From a virus, in the IMG/VR virus record IMGVR_UViG_3300044619_001162, positions 1 through 23,555 of that record: 23,555 nt of DNA; one strand, given 5' to 3'. How positions within the stretch are numbered: the stretch's first letter is position 1; every line of letters starts with the position of its first letter. The position numbers and the translations under genes were made by a program. The notes beneath the pieces are model-generated. The model saw nothing but the letters and a program-made list of their open reading frames with translations, made no database searches and was not told where the DNA came from. Positions 1 through 7,864 of the stretch are shown here, piece by piece.

Positions 1-1082
1 TTAATAATATCTCCACCATCATATACAGTACCTGCCATCATAGTAGTATACTGTCTATATGCAAGAGATGGCATATTTACGTTCCAATCATGGTTCTTAG
101 TAGCATCATAGTATGTACCATCATTCTGATAACCACCTGTAATATATCCACCAGATCTGATAGGATACACAGCTTCCAAAGCTTCCATTTGCTCTTCTGT
201 CATCAGATAACCATAGCGATCAATAACATCAGATACAGTAAACATATCAATCTTACCTACCCAGTTACCTTGGGATATATATCTTGCATCTGGAGATTTA
301 TGGTAGAATGTTAATGGCGGGTTCCATAGTTCTACATCATAATCATCTTCCATCATACGGAAATGCCAGAACTCTCTGTCAGTAATCAGCATATCTCTAA
401 AACCTCTCTCTTCAAGTTCATCCATTCTGAATCTTTCAACATCTACTTTATGTTGATGAGAAGCCCACTGTTCAATCATTCCTCTATAGCTTTTCTTAAA
501 AAACTGTTCTATTTCAGGAAGTGATTTTATAGTATCTGGTTGTAATTGTTTGTTTGCCTCTTCAGAATTTGGATCTAATCCTTGTTCTAACAAGGCTGCC
601 ATAATCTTAGACTGAGCATCTGCCATTAATGTATCCTCAACCATTTTTCTTTTCTGCTCCATCATCTCATTATATGAGAACTCATCAATTGCAGTATAAG
701 TAAGTTTAGTTGCTCTTTTAGCAAATTCAGCTACTAGAACATTAATAACATTTGGGATAATGGGGTAGAACTTTAACTCTAATGCAGAAGCATCTTCCTT
801 TGTCAATATCTCTACTATATCTCTATACTCATTATCTTCTTCAATTAGATAATCTGATTTATCTATAATACCTTTTGCAAGTTTATAATTCTTCATTAAC
901 CTGCGGGCATTTCTACGGATCTGCTTAAGCCCGTTCCATTCTAACCAGTCAAGATTCCATGCTGCCCATTCTTCATCTTTATCTTTTTTAGATAAAAATT
1001 GTAATGGTTGGGTAATACTACCCATTCTATTATGTTGTGCTTTGGCACCTTTCTTTAACTGTAATGCGTTGTATATTTGCAT
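1..1082 (-). CDS. Portal protein, N-terminal part (cut by window edge)
   Basis: The frame opens with MQIYNALQLKKGAKAQHNRMG at 1082 and stays open for 360 codons to base 1; the TAA at bases 3-1 is out of frame, so the gene continues beyond the window. The protein is hydrophilic and helix-rich, with a basic stretch NGLKQIRRNARRLMKNYKLA around residues 49-68 and a long acidic/basic helical region before residue 200. I assign it as the portal, the dodecameric ring through which DNA enters the capsid, mainly because it follows TerL directly (5-nt gap) and looks like crAss-like portals, which are usually about twice this length. The position next to TerL is seen; the identity is inferred from context and general resemblance. 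Confidence 0.72.
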   Translation of the reverse strand, partial: MQIYNALQLKKGAKAQHNRMGSITQPLQFLSKKDKDEEWAAWNLDWLEWNGLKQIRRNARRLMKNYKLAKGIIDKSDYLIEEDNEYRDIVEILTKEDASALELKFYPIIPNVINVLVAEFAKRATKLTYTAIDEFSYNEMMEQKRKMVEDTLMADAQSKIMAALLEQGLDPNSEEANKQLQPDTIKSLPEIEQFFKKSYRGMIEQWASHQHKVDVERFRMDELEERGFRDMLITDREFWHFRMMEDDYDVELWNPPLTFYHKSPDARYISQGNWVGKIDMFTVSDVIDRYGYLMTEEQMEALEAVYPIRSGGYITGGYQNDGTYYDATKNHDWNVNMPSLAYRQYTTMMAGTVYDGGDII

Positions 1083-1087
1083 AGTTG

Positions 1088-3292
1088 TTATTTAAAATGT
1101 TTAAAGGGTGAGCGTTTAACACTATCTCCACCTCTATAAACTGATTTACCCATGTGTCTAAATGGACTCTTATTTAATTTAAACAAATTTTCTGACTTTT
1201 GCAAGTTTTTAGCAGCATCATCCATAATAACAGTCTTTAAATATCCACGGTTTGACTGCTGAATTCTCATGAATGCAACTAATGCTGCAAAAGAAACTAA
1301 CCTATCCACATTGACTCCGTCTGCATATGCTCTCATTTCTTTGAGCAACATTGGATCCGGAATCCTTTCTATGCCATATTTAGTTCTTACTATTGTACCA
1401 TCTGGTTTAGTTTCCTGATCTATTTCTTCTTTAGTAAATTCTATGGCATAACTGAGCAGATGTGCTTTAAATAATGTACCGGTATTTTTCCAACCATATT
1501 CCTGAAAGACATTTGCATTTGCTCCTAAATCTTTTAGGAACATGATCTGACTTTTTGGTACCAGATACTTTTGTTTTTTTCTAGATATGATATACTGGAT
1601 AAATAGTGATATGTTGTTTTCTATTAATGTCCATGCATTATACCATTCCATAATAAGTTCTAATCTCTGATGGGTTTTGTTTATATCATCAAATCTGCCA
1701 CACCAGGCTGCTACTATTTTAGCTGGCTCTATGTATGTTTCTGTTTCTGTACCTGATACTTTAGTTACTTCTACTGGAGCTTTCATTACGTATATAGAAC
1801 ATAGTGATTCTGAAGTAGTTGTCTTACCTTCACCCACGGGGTCAATAGAAGCATAGTACTGACCAAATGCTGGATCTTTTACTGGTCTTTCCCATACGAC
1901 AAGACATCCTATTTTATCTTCAGTTTTCTTATCAATTGGAAAATCTTTTATTGGTCCCTTACTAGTAGGTATAACTTTAGGTTTACCATTTTCATCAGTC
2001 ATTATATCTAAGAACTCATAGCCATATTCTTTGTCTTCTATTCTTCTTTCTTGTGCAGTAAGTAAATGCACAGGAAACACAGATACTGTTCTATGGGCAA
2101 ATGCTTCTTCAATATTTCTGGGATGCTGCGATATCCTAAGCTGGTACTTCTCTGGATCTAGTTCTTTTTTCCACTGTTCAAATTGAGCATCTAATGCTTT
2201 TAATGCTTCTTCTACAAGTGAATTACCGTACTTATCAATATAAGGTGGCATTGACCATTGCTCAGGAATAAACAAACCTGACATACCAACAGTACCTTTT
2301 GAATCTATAAGATTAGTAGTAACTGCATATACATCATTATCATGAGGTTTTATGATCATCTGTCTTAATGGTTCACACTGAGATAAATCACCTACTGATC
2401 CTGCAGCAATAAACATCCCCGTAGTAATAAGTCCTGATCTCATGGCAGGACGCATATACTCAAATGTCTGATCCATCTTAGGAGCAATCCCGGCCTCCTC
2501 ATGAAAGAAGTATTTAACCGGACCCCCTACACCATTTGTTGGATCTTTCTCAAATGACATACCTTGTATAGTACCTTTAAGACCAACTTCTGTTTTTCTG
2601 TCTCCTTTTCTTACCTCAATTTTCTGTTGCCACATCATTACTTTCTGTGGATTCATAGGACGGTACCATGCTGTGTGTTGATTTAAGAAAGCTGCATATT
2701 CTTCTAAGAATTTCCAGGAACCCTTTTCATTAATATAATCTTTAAGACTAGCTCCAATTTTTAATGTAACACCAGGTTCAAACCATTGCTGATTTATTAG
2801 CTTAGCCATATGATAATATGATGAAGCTATCTGTCTTTTCTTAAGTACTGCAGAATGTTTATAGTTTAGTTCTGCTAATAACTCATACAGAGCCATATGA
2901 TACTGAGCATCCCGGATATCAGCAAAACCAAACTGTTGTATCTCTTTATTAAAGATAGGCAGAAAGTTAAGCCACATATAATACTCCCGCGCAAGAAACC
3001 AAGTTTTTTCTTTATGTTTGATTAACAAGCCTTTTCTACACTTTGCTTTTTGATCATCCCAGTATGCAATAAAATCTTTAGACTTAAATGGTGCCATGCA
3101 GTATACACCTTGTAGATTAAATCTTTTGGATTCAGATATAAATAACTCTCCAGAAACTTCATCAAATTCATACTCACCTGGTTCTTTGAATAGGTCAAAT
3201 ATATAACTTGTAAACTCTTCACGGTTTACAAAAGATGTGGTAGTCCATGTACCATTATCCCAAGTTGGTATGTCTTCAAATATCTGACTCAT
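1088..3292 (-). CDS. terL: Terminase large subunit (DNA packaging motor)
   Basis: A 734-aa protein with an N-terminal ATPase and a C-terminal RNase H-fold nuclease. The Walker A region is deviant (KKRQIASSYY, residues 151-160), as in many phage terminases; Walker B is VKYFFHEEAG (259-268) with catalytic Glu; a coupling motif AAGSVGD follows at 296-302. Nuclease acidic residues are D484 in YYASIDP, E558 in LIENN and D663 in NVDRLVSF. The length of about 730 aa fits crAss-like TerL. It cleaves concatemeric DNA and pumps it through the portal encoded just downstream. The start overlaps the upstream stop by one base (TAATG). A basic tail (residues 705-734) may contact DNA or portal. The order TerL then portal supports a Crassvirales-type packaging module. 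Confidence 0.93.
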   Translation of the reverse strand: MSQIFEDIPTWDNGTWTTTSFVNREEFTSYIFDLFKEPGEYEFDEVSGELFISESKRFNLQGVYCMAPFKSKDFIAYWDDQKAKCRKGLLIKHKEKTWFLAREYYMWLNFLPIFNKEIQQFGFADIRDAQYHMALYELLAELNYKHSAVLKKRQIASSYYHMAKLINQQWFEPGVTLKIGASLKDYINEKGSWKFLEEYAAFLNQHTAWYRPMNPQKVMMWQQKIEVRKGDRKTEVGLKGTIQGMSFEKDPTNGVGGPVKYFFHEEAGIAPKMDQTFEYMRPAMRSGLITTGMFIAAGSVGDLSQCEPLRQMIIKPHDNDVYAVTTNLIDSKGTVGMSGLFIPEQWSMPPYIDKYGNSLVEEALKALDAQFEQWKKELDPEKYQLRISQHPRNIEEAFAHRTVSVFPVHLLTAQERRIEDKEYGYEFLDIMTDENGKPKVIPTSKGPIKDFPIDKKTEDKIGCLVVWERPVKDPAFGQYYASIDPVGEGKTTTSESLCSIYVMKAPVEVTKVSGTETETYIEPAKIVAAWCGRFDDINKTHQRLELIMEWYNAWTLIENNISLFIQYIISRKKQKYLVPKSQIMFLKDLGANANVFQEYGWKNTGTLFKAHLLSYAIEFTKEEIDQETKPDGTIVRTKYGIERIPDPMLLKEMRAYADGVNVDRLVSFAALVAFMRIQQSNRGYLKTVIMDDAAKNLQKSENLFKLNKSPFRHMGKSVYRGGDSVKRSPFKHFK

Positions 3293-3807
3293 TATGAATC
3301 ATATGCTAAGCCTTGTCCTCCGCGCACTTTGCTAGATTGTTCCTCTTGTAAGTCTTTATAAACTCCTTTAAATGAGGCTCTTATCTGGTCAAAATTTTTC
3401 GCGGCTGCTACAAGTGAATTAATATTTCCATCTCTTCCTGCTGTAATTGTTGTAGTTTCCATATATCTAGCTAATCTGTCTAACATAGATGCCATACCTT
3501 TATATGCTCTAGATGTAGGAGTTTCATACATTCTTTCACAAAATCTTAGTGCTGCAAATACAGTTTCATCTTCTGTTGAGAACTCACCCTGAATCTCTCT
3601 CATTATGATCATTTCTTTTTCAGCTTCTGGAGTATGAAAGAATGGATTCATATCAGGATTGGGACATGTCATATAGAATAAGTACTGGTATATCTTTAGA
3701 TAATCATCAGGATGCTCATCCATGACATCCTTGAGAGCTTTTAAAGTATAACAATGCTCTGTTGGTATAACAGTATTGTTTTGTACATCAAATAGTTTTA
3801 TAAGCAT
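3292..3807 (-). CDS. Conserved packaging-module protein of unknown function
   Basis: 171 aa beginning MLIKLFDVQNN. The frame could start 33 nt earlier at 3840, but that would overlap the upstream nuclease gene, while 3807 lies one base after its stop (TAA at 3811-3809), so I chose the shorter form. The protein is mostly helical, with the acidic segment VMDEHPDDYLKIYQYLFYMTCP near the N-terminus and LRFCERMYETPTSRAYKGMASMLDRLARYMETT-type helices in the middle. It lies directly upstream of TerL with one-base overlap, the classical place for a small terminase subunit, but I see no helix-turn-helix and cannot claim that role. The function is unknown. Confidence 0.8.
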   Translation of the reverse strand: MLIKLFDVQNNTVIPTEHCYTLKALKDVMDEHPDDYLKIYQYLFYMTCPNPDMNPFFHTPEAEKEMIIMREIQGEFSTEDETVFAALRFCERMYETPTSRAYKGMASMLDRLARYMETTTITAGRDGNINSLVAAAKNFDQIRASFKGVYKDLQEEQSSKVRGGQGLAYDS

Positions 3808-3808
3808 G

Positions 3809-4639
3809 TTACTTCTTTTTAATTTTATCTTTATTCTCACGCAGGTAATGCATGATGGCTAATACTTCATCAACCAAGTAAGGTACTGGAATTGGTATAA
3901 CTTCTTTTAGGATAGGTTCACCATTCTCATCTAACTTGGATATTGGATAACCCCAGTTATCTTCCCGTTCAACTTCAAAAGTAATATGATGTATATAAAT
4001 ATTACCGGGCCTCAGTTTAGGATTATGCTTCAGTATAATATACATATAAATACTGAGTTGTAGTGCATAGTGATAAAAGTTACAGTCATCCAGGTTATCT
4101 ACTGGAAAAGCCATCTTTTCAGATTGACCTTCCCAGTTTACATAAGATTCTTTTTTAATTTCTTTATTAGTTTTATAGTCAATTATATTTACTTTACCAT
4201 TGACTACTTCCACTAAATCTGATTGTCCACAGATACCAACTGATCTAAGATATACCATATGTTCTGGATACACGCCTGGTTCTAATTTTTGAGAAGGAGC
4301 AATTTTAACTCCATCTTTTATTTCTACAGGAGAAAATATAGGAACAGTAACACCTTCTCTTTCAATTGATGCTAAAGAACATAAGTCAGCTTCTCTTTGA
4401 TTATGATACCAAGTACCTAACATAAGAGATCTGTCAGACTCATTGATCCAAATTTGTTGAATAACTTCAGGATCTACACCAGACCATTTAGACTTTTTAG
4501 ATTTAGATACTTTCTCAGCTACTTTCTTTGCATCAAAAGGTTTCTTAAAATGGGAAACAAGTGTTGTTACACTTACCCAGTCAATAGCTTCTCCATCTAT
4601 ACTGGTGTAACTATGATTATCTGCATTAAACTTTATCAT
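3809..4639 (-). CDS. PD-(D/E)XK nuclease (RecB/Cas4-like fold)
   Basis: 276 aa. Motifs in order are those of RecB/Cas4-type nucleases: GTWYH with H79, then GQSDLVEV with D141, then IIDYKTNK with D154 and K156, then QLSIYMY with Q194. Together these form the metal-binding and catalytic site (H, D, D-x-K, Q). Such a nuclease is a regular member of the crAss-like packaging neighbourhood, where it may process DNA ends or recombination intermediates; the exact role is not established. It overlaps no neighbour: the 110-aa gene ends 3 nt upstream and the next gene begins 1 nt downstream, implying one operon with TerL. The family assignment is strong and the role is inferred. Confidence 0.88.
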   Translation of the reverse strand: MIKFNADNHSYTSIDGEAIDWVSVTTLVSHFKKPFDAKKVAEKVSKSKKSKWSGVDPEVIQQIWINESDRSLMLGTWYHNQREADLCSLASIEREGVTVPIFSPVEIKDGVKIAPSQKLEPGVYPEHMVYLRSVGICGQSDLVEVVNGKVNIIDYKTNKEIKKESYVNWEGQSEKMAFPVDNLDDCNFYHYALQLSIYMYIILKHNPKLRPGNIYIHHITFEVEREDNWGYPISKLDENGEPILKEVIPIPVPYLVDEVLAIMHYLRENKDKIKKK

Positions 4640-4642
4640 CTT

Positions 4643-4975
4643 TTAAGCATTTTCTATAATAGTATTAGCCAATGTTCTAGATGCTTCATCTTCAGATATC
4701 AACATCTTCCTGATATTAGTTACTTCTTCCTGTGTAAACTTACCCTCTATAGAAAGTATCTTTAGTCTTAGAAACTTGTTCTCTGTTTCCAGTTTAGTAA
4801 TTCTATCTTCTATAGCTTTTAAAGGATGTACCCATGGATCTTCCAGAACTGTGTTCATTCTGGTAAAAATTCCATCTGATGTAGTGGTTACAGTTTGTCC
4901 AGGAATTGTATTAATAACTTTAGTAGGGTCATTAATTAACATTCCATCAGGATATTTATTTGGATCCATATACAT
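4643..4975 (-). CDS. Small coiled-coil protein, unknown function
   Basis: 110 aa. The first 50 residues (MYMDPNKYPDG…TIPGQTVTTTSDGIFTRMNTVLEDP) are non-helical and proline/threonine-rich. Residues about 52-85 form a heptad-like coiled coil (IEDRITKLETENKFLRLKIL) followed by an amphipathic helix to the end. The start may be Met1 or Met3, six nucleotides apart. It sits inside the packaging operon between a cysteine-rich protein and the nuclease, with 3-4 nt spacing on each side, so it is surely co-expressed. An oligomeric structural or scaffolding role would fit the coiled coil but is not shown. Confidence 0.75.
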   Translation of the reverse strand: MYMDPNKYPDGMLINDPTKVINTIPGQTVTTTSDGIFTRMNTVLEDPWVHPLKAIEDRITKLETENKFLRLKILSIEGKFTQEEVTNIRKMLISEDEASRTLANTIIENA

Positions 4976-4979
4976 AATA

Positions 4980-5288
4980 TTAATCTTTAAGGTTTTCTAA
5001 TTGTTCTTCTTCATCTTCTGTAGCTATTGCATCCCATTTACCTAATGGACATTCTGAAGAAAGTGACCGGGTCTTAAATGCCAATGAACATCCACACTCA
5101 GCACAACAAGGCTGGGTTTTCTTTACAGCACACTGTTTACCTTTGGTATCCAAATGTTCACAATCATCACATATGTCATGTCTCATGCGCGCGATATCTT
5201 CTACAAACTCATCTCTAATAATTGAGTTCTTAATTCCTTCTAGGATTCCTTTTCTATTCTCCCAGATTGTCTTTAGTACTGCTCTCAT
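4980..5288 (-). CDS. Zinc-ribbon-like cysteine-rich small protein
   Basis: 102 aa with an N-terminal basic helix and a compact cysteine cluster: ICDDCEHL, then GKQCAV, then QPCCAECGCSL, then KTRSLSSECPLGKW. The spacing (CxxC, C, CCxxCxC, C) fits one or two zinc sites. Small proteins ending in a CP-x-GKW signature after a KTR segment recur in Bacteroidota and marine phages; I know no established function. The C-terminus is acidic (EDEEEQLENL). Its 5' end overlaps the IHF-like gene upstream by 35 nt, an unusually long overlap; the next internal Met would remove 34 residues, so I keep the full frame. Zinc binding is inferred from the cysteines. Confidence 0.78.
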   Translation of the reverse strand: MRAVLKTIWENRKGILEGIKNSIIRDEFVEDIARMRHDICDDCEHLDTKGKQCAVKKTQPCCAECGCSLAFKTRSLSSECPLGKWDAIATEDEEEQLENLKD

Positions 5289-5643
5289 CTTTAAGTTTTT
5301 TAAATTCTGTTTTTCTAATTTCTTCTAAGCTTATTTTATGTTCAAGTTCAATAAGAAGATTTAGCTTTTCTTCCACCTTTACTTTCTTTGAATAGGCACC
5401 AAAAGTAGAGGTATCATGATTTTCTAAAAGCTCTGTTGACTTCTTAATTGATCTTCTTACCCAAGTAGGTTTAACATTAAAATGTCCTAAACCTTCTACA
5501 TTTATTCTAGGATGACTAAGATTAGATAAGCAACTTCTAACATTTTTATAAAGGTATTCTACAAAATCTTCTACTAGAGCTTCATCTATATGAAGATCTT
5601 CTGCTACTTGTTTATAGAGTTTAGTTGCTTTCTTCGGTGTCAT
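5254..5643 (-). CDS. IHF/HU-like DNA-binding protein
   Basis: 129 aa. Residues 1-70 follow the HU/IHF fold: an N-terminal helical part (YKQVAEDLHIDEALVEDFVEYLYKNVRSCLSNL is helical throughout), then the β segment HPRINVEGLGHFNVKPTWVRRSIKK, which matches the VxLxGFGxFxVxxR arm of HU/IHF with basic residues at the arm. The C-terminal 50 residues are a charged helical extension absent from host HU. Crassvirales genomes carry IHF-like genes near packaging genes, which supports the call. It could bend DNA for packaging or replication. It overlaps the upstream gene by 23 nt and the zinc-ribbon gene by 35 nt, so translation is probably coupled. Confidence 0.82.
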   Translation of the reverse strand: MTPKKATKLYKQVAEDLHIDEALVEDFVEYLYKNVRSCLSNLSHPRINVEGLGHFNVKPTWVRRSIKKSTELLENHDTSTFGAYSKKVKVEEKLNLLIELEHKISLEEIRKTEFKKLKDESSTKDNLGE

Positions 5644-6001
5644 ATCCTAAAAATTTATAGTCTAATAACACTGTTCCTTCTGTTTGTATTTTAAGATTTG
5701 GATTAAGTTTAATAATTTTCTTATTCTTGCTATCTTTAATAACTAATCCATTTTTCTCAGCTTTATTAATACAATTCCTTACTGTTTGTGGTGATTTAAA
5801 AATCCACTCTTCTTCTGCAGATGCATCATAACAAAAACTAGTAAGTTCAATTGGCTCATTAAAACTAAGTAATGTCAAACAGTTTAAGTCAGATTCACTC
5901 ACTGCTATATGGTTGATATAGCAATGAGTTAAAATCTGAAATTTAACTACATCCCATTTGGGCATTTTTACTTTCTTCTGTACTTGATTAACAAGTGCCA
6001 T
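5621..6001 (-). CDS. Putative winged-helix protein
   Basis: 126 aa. The segment FKSPQTVRNCINKAEKNGLVIKDSKNKKIIKLNPNL (about residues 68-103) reads as a recognition helix followed by a β-hairpin wing (strand, basic turn, strand), as in winged-helix DNA-binding domains. The N-terminus is basic (VQKKVKMPKWDVVKFQ) and the middle has a hydrophobic helix with several cysteines. It ends with YKFLGYDTEESN. It sits between the IHF-like gene and a coiled-coil gene in the packaging operon, so a DNA-recognition role, even that of a small terminase, is conceivable but not demonstrated. The fold call comes from sequence pattern only. Confidence 0.7.
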   Translation of the reverse strand: MALVNQVQKKVKMPKWDVVKFQILTHCYINHIAVSESDLNCLTLLSFNEPIELTSFCYDASAEEEWIFKSPQTVRNCINKAEKNGLVIKDSKNKKIIKLNPNLKIQTEGTVLLDYKFLGYDTEESN

Positions 6002-6003
6002 GA

Positions 6004-6279
6004 TTAATTCTTTTTAAGCTTTCTTTCTGGTGCCCGTTGATCTTCTTGTTCTAATTCCTCTTCTGAATCTGGACCTTGAGATTGCGCCATCATGACTGCA
6101 AACTGATACTGAAAGTTAGCTCTTTTAAATCTTGCTTCTTCAATATCTGTAAGAAGTTTTTCATACTTAAGCTGAGATTCTAAATAAGGAACTGATTCCT
6201 CATAGAATTTTTTCATTTCTTCTTTTCTTGCCATCAATTCTTCATGTGACAGCTCTTGTTCTTGGTGTTGGTTTTCCAT
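6004..6279 (-). CDS. Small acidic coiled-coil protein, first gene of the packaging operon
   Basis: 91 aa and highly charged. It is almost wholly predicted helix: ELSHEELMARKEEMKKFYEE and then ESQLKYEKLLTDIEEARFKRANFQYQFAVMMAQ, followed by an acidic then basic tail (EEELEQEDQRAPERKLKKN). No domain is recognised. It begins about 22 nt downstream of a TATATTTG promoter box and stops 3 nt before the winged-helix gene, so it is the first cistron of the packaging unit. Proteins of this type are often virion head or scaffold components, but there is no direct evidence here. Confidence 0.72.
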   Translation of the reverse strand: MENQHQEQELSHEELMARKEEMKKFYEESVPYLESQLKYEKLLTDIEEARFKRANFQYQFAVMMAQSQGPDSEEELEQEDQRAPERKLKKN

Positions 6280-6300
6280 GATATATTATTTAAGTTTAGA

Positions 6301-6308
6301 CAAATATA
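6301..6308 (-). promoter_or_regulatory. Bacteroidota-type -7 promoter box (TATATTTG)
   Basis: On the minus strand the box reads TATATTTG, matching TAnnTTTG. It lies 22 nt before the start of the 91-aa gene and just downstream of the terminator at 6339-6371, as expected for the promoter of the packaging operon. No clear -33 TTG element is seen. Confidence 0.5.
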
Positions 6309-6338
6309 CAATAAAAGTTTAAACTGAAATAGTTTAAA

Positions 6339-6371
6339 ATAAAAAATCCAGGCATAGAACATACCTGGATT
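6339..6371 (-). terminator. Rho-independent terminator after the lysis/accessory unit
   Basis: Perfect 8-bp stem AATCCAGG / CCTGGATT (6345-6352 with 6364-6371), 11-nt loop, followed on the minus strand by a run of six U. It lies 20 nt after the stop of the 93-aa gene and before the packaging promoter. Confidence 0.85.
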
Positions 6372-6391
6372 ATACAAACTATAGTAGTATT

Positions 6392-6673
6392 TTATTCTTT
6401 ACTTTTCATTTTTTTATAGGCACCATAACCTAATCCTCCAAGAGCTCCAGCTACAACAGTACCAAGAACACTACCTTTTTTTTCAACTGATTTACCTACA
6501 GATTTAAAAGCTTTTTTACAAGCTTTTTTAAATTTATCACCAGGTCCGCATTGTTCAGTAGCCCCTCCTACTTCATAGCTTTTCATTGATCTAATCATAG
6601 GTTTAGCACCTCCTTTTTGCATTGACTTACAGAATACTGTAGCATCTGTAACTCCTTTTAATCCATTTTTCAT
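6392..6673 (-). CDS. Small basic protein with glycine-zipper hydrophobic segment
   Basis: 93 aa. The middle is strongly basic (KFKKACKKAFKSVGKSVEKK) and is followed by VLGTVVAGALGGLGYGAYKK, a glycine-rich hydrophobic stretch with GxxxG spacing that could insert in or disturb a membrane. Three cysteines occur in the N-terminal two thirds. The basic plus glycine-zipper design resembles small virion-ejected or lysis-accessory proteins, but I recognise no family. It is the last gene before a strong terminator in the unit that starts with the lysis cassette. Confidence 0.7.
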   Translation of the reverse strand: MKNGLKGVTDATVFCKSMQKGGAKPMIRSMKSYEVGGATEQCGPGDKFKKACKKAFKSVGKSVEKKGSVLGTVVAGALGGLGYGAYKKMKSKE

Positions 6674-6675
6674 AA

Positions 6676-6834
6676 TTATCTATTTTTAAGTGTAAAATTT
6701 AATATAGTCACTGAATAAAAGTTTCTAGTTGGATCTATTTCAAGAGACAAGAAATCTACTACAGATATTCTTAATCTAATTGTTATTGTTTTCCAATTAG
6801 GTTTGTGACTTCTCCAACTATTTCTGAACTTCAT
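6676..6834 (-). CDS. Small protein of unknown function (52 aa)
   Basis: The frame opens at 6879, but the first 15 codons lie inside the upstream gene; the Met at 6834 gives MKFRNSWRSHKPNWKTITIR and only a 17-nt overlap, so I chose it. The protein alternates hydrophobic and polar residues (RLRISVVDFLSLEID, FYSVTILNFTL), suggesting a β-hairpin or small β-sheet. It stops 3 nt before the following gene. The tight spacing on both sides argues for a real cistron; the function is unknown. Confidence 0.55.
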   Translation of the reverse strand: MKFRNSWRSHKPNWKTITIRLRISVVDFLSLEIDPTRNFYSVTILNFTLKNR

Positions 6835-7126
6835 TTTTATTAAACTTTTTAGTAAATCTTTTTGCAATAAAATTACCAAATCTTTTTAATAAGCTGTTTT
6901 GAGCTTCTACTTTAACTTCAGTACCTTCTTCTGTTTTTTTTACATTAACATCAAGTTTTTTACTGTCTAGTTTAAACTCCTTATTAGAATCATCAGCATG
7001 TAGCTCAACATCTACTTTTTCAGTATCTATTACTACATCAACTTTATTGTCTTCTTTCTTTACTTTGACATGAGCTTTCTTTGTCTTTACTTCAGCTTCA
7101 AAGTCTTTAATTTTTTTCTTTGCCAT
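6818..7126 (-). CDS. Highly charged repetitive β-type protein
   Basis: 102 aa from MAKKKIKDFEAEV; an upstream Met at 7138 would overlap the endolysin gene, whereas 7126 lies one base after its stop. About 45% of residues are K, E or D. A repeated unit of roughly 12-14 residues with a V-D-V or V-x-V core is visible: HVKVKKEDNKVDVVID, KVDVELHADDS, KLDVNVKKTEE, EVKVEAQN. It ends with a basic amphipathic helix (LLKRFGNFIAKRFTKKF). The alternating pattern suggests a β-solenoid or stacked β-hairpins with a cationic tail. No family is recognised. Confidence 0.7.
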   Translation of the reverse strand: MAKKKIKDFEAEVKTKKAHVKVKKEDNKVDVVIDTEKVDVELHADDSNKEFKLDSKKLDVNVKKTEEGTEVKVEAQNSLLKRFGNFIAKRFTKKFNKNEVQK

Positions 7127-7127
7127 T

Positions 7128-7646
7128 TTATTGTTCATTGGTTGTTATTACTCCTTTTGGTTCTAAATGTACCTTTCTTACATTTGCAGGCTGTGCCACC
7201 TTCCAAGCTGTTCTACGTGCTTGATTTAGTCTTGACTTAGCTATTCTAGATACACTAACTGAGTTGTTTTGATTACCTCCAAGTACATGATAATGAGTAT
7301 TATCCTCACCAACATAAATTCCTACGTGACCTCCACCATTTCTTTTAAAAGTCAATATATCACCTAGCATTGGCTCATCTACCTTGTTGCCATACTTATT
7401 CCAGTTCAATGCCCATAGCGGTCTTTCAACTACTTGTAGACCTTGAGCGTGACAGCAATAAGCTATGAACAGACCGCACCAAGGTATCTCATCATTGGTA
7501 TAAACATTCTTCAATCCTGTAGCTTCAGCCCATCCAAGAATAACAGGGTTATGTGTAGGCCCTACAAACTCCTTAACACCTAAATGCTTTACAGCTTCTA
7601 CTAATAACTTAGGAGATTTTTCTTCTTTTAACCAAGCATAACTCAT
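7128..7646 (-). CDS. Endolysin: TIGR02594-type NlpC/P60/CHAP-fold peptidase
   Basis: 172 aa. The pattern is that of the TIGR02594 family of papain-fold cell-wall peptidases: HLGVKEFVGPTHNPVI (21-36), then DEIPWCGLFIAYCC with catalytic C57, then PMLGDILTF (92-100), then GGGHVGIYVG with catalytic H107, then VLGGNQNNSVSV. It should cut peptide bonds in peptidoglycan. There is no signal peptide, so it needs the holin encoded just upstream (overlap ATGA at 7646-7643). A 25-residue tail after the catalytic domain is not recognised. Position and family together make this the lysis enzyme. Confidence 0.9.
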   Translation of the reverse strand: MSYAWLKEEKSPKLLVEAVKHLGVKEFVGPTHNPVILGWAEATGLKNVYTNDEIPWCGLFIAYCCHAQGLQVVERPLWALNWNKYGNKVDEPMLGDILTFKRNGGGHVGIYVGEDNTHYHVLGGNQNNSVSVSRIAKSRLNQARRTAWKVAQPANVRKVHLEPKGVITTNEQ

Positions 7647-7864
7647 TGCTGATCTGTATTAGGAGTGTCTACTGTTAGTTGTGATAAAGTTGCTGCTACT
7701 GTTCCAGCTGTTACTACATATGTTGCTGCTGTTACTACTGCTGCTGGTAATGCAATTGGGGCTGCAATAATTACACCTGCTACTGCTCCGGCAACTATTG
7801 CAATTCTTTGCACTTTTTTCCAAAACTTAGGAGTTGGTGCATTCCATCTTTTTACTAAACTCAT
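7643..7864 (-). CDS. Putative holin
   Basis: 73 aa with a basic N-terminus (MSLVKRWNAPTPKFWKKVQR) and a hydrophobic alanine/valine-rich region from about residue 20 to 63 that can form two transmembrane helices with a turn at ALPAAVV. The tail is short and polar (TVDTPNTDQQ). Size, topology and four-base overlaps with both the endolysin and the spanin-like gene are typical of a holin, which forms the lesion that lets endolysin reach the periplasm. The class is inferred from topology; similar short proteins occur in Bacteroidota phages. Confidence 0.78.
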   Translation of the reverse strand: MSLVKRWNAPTPKFWKKVQRIAIVAGAVAGVIIAAPIALPAAVVTAATYVVTAGTVAATLSQLTVDTPNTDQQ

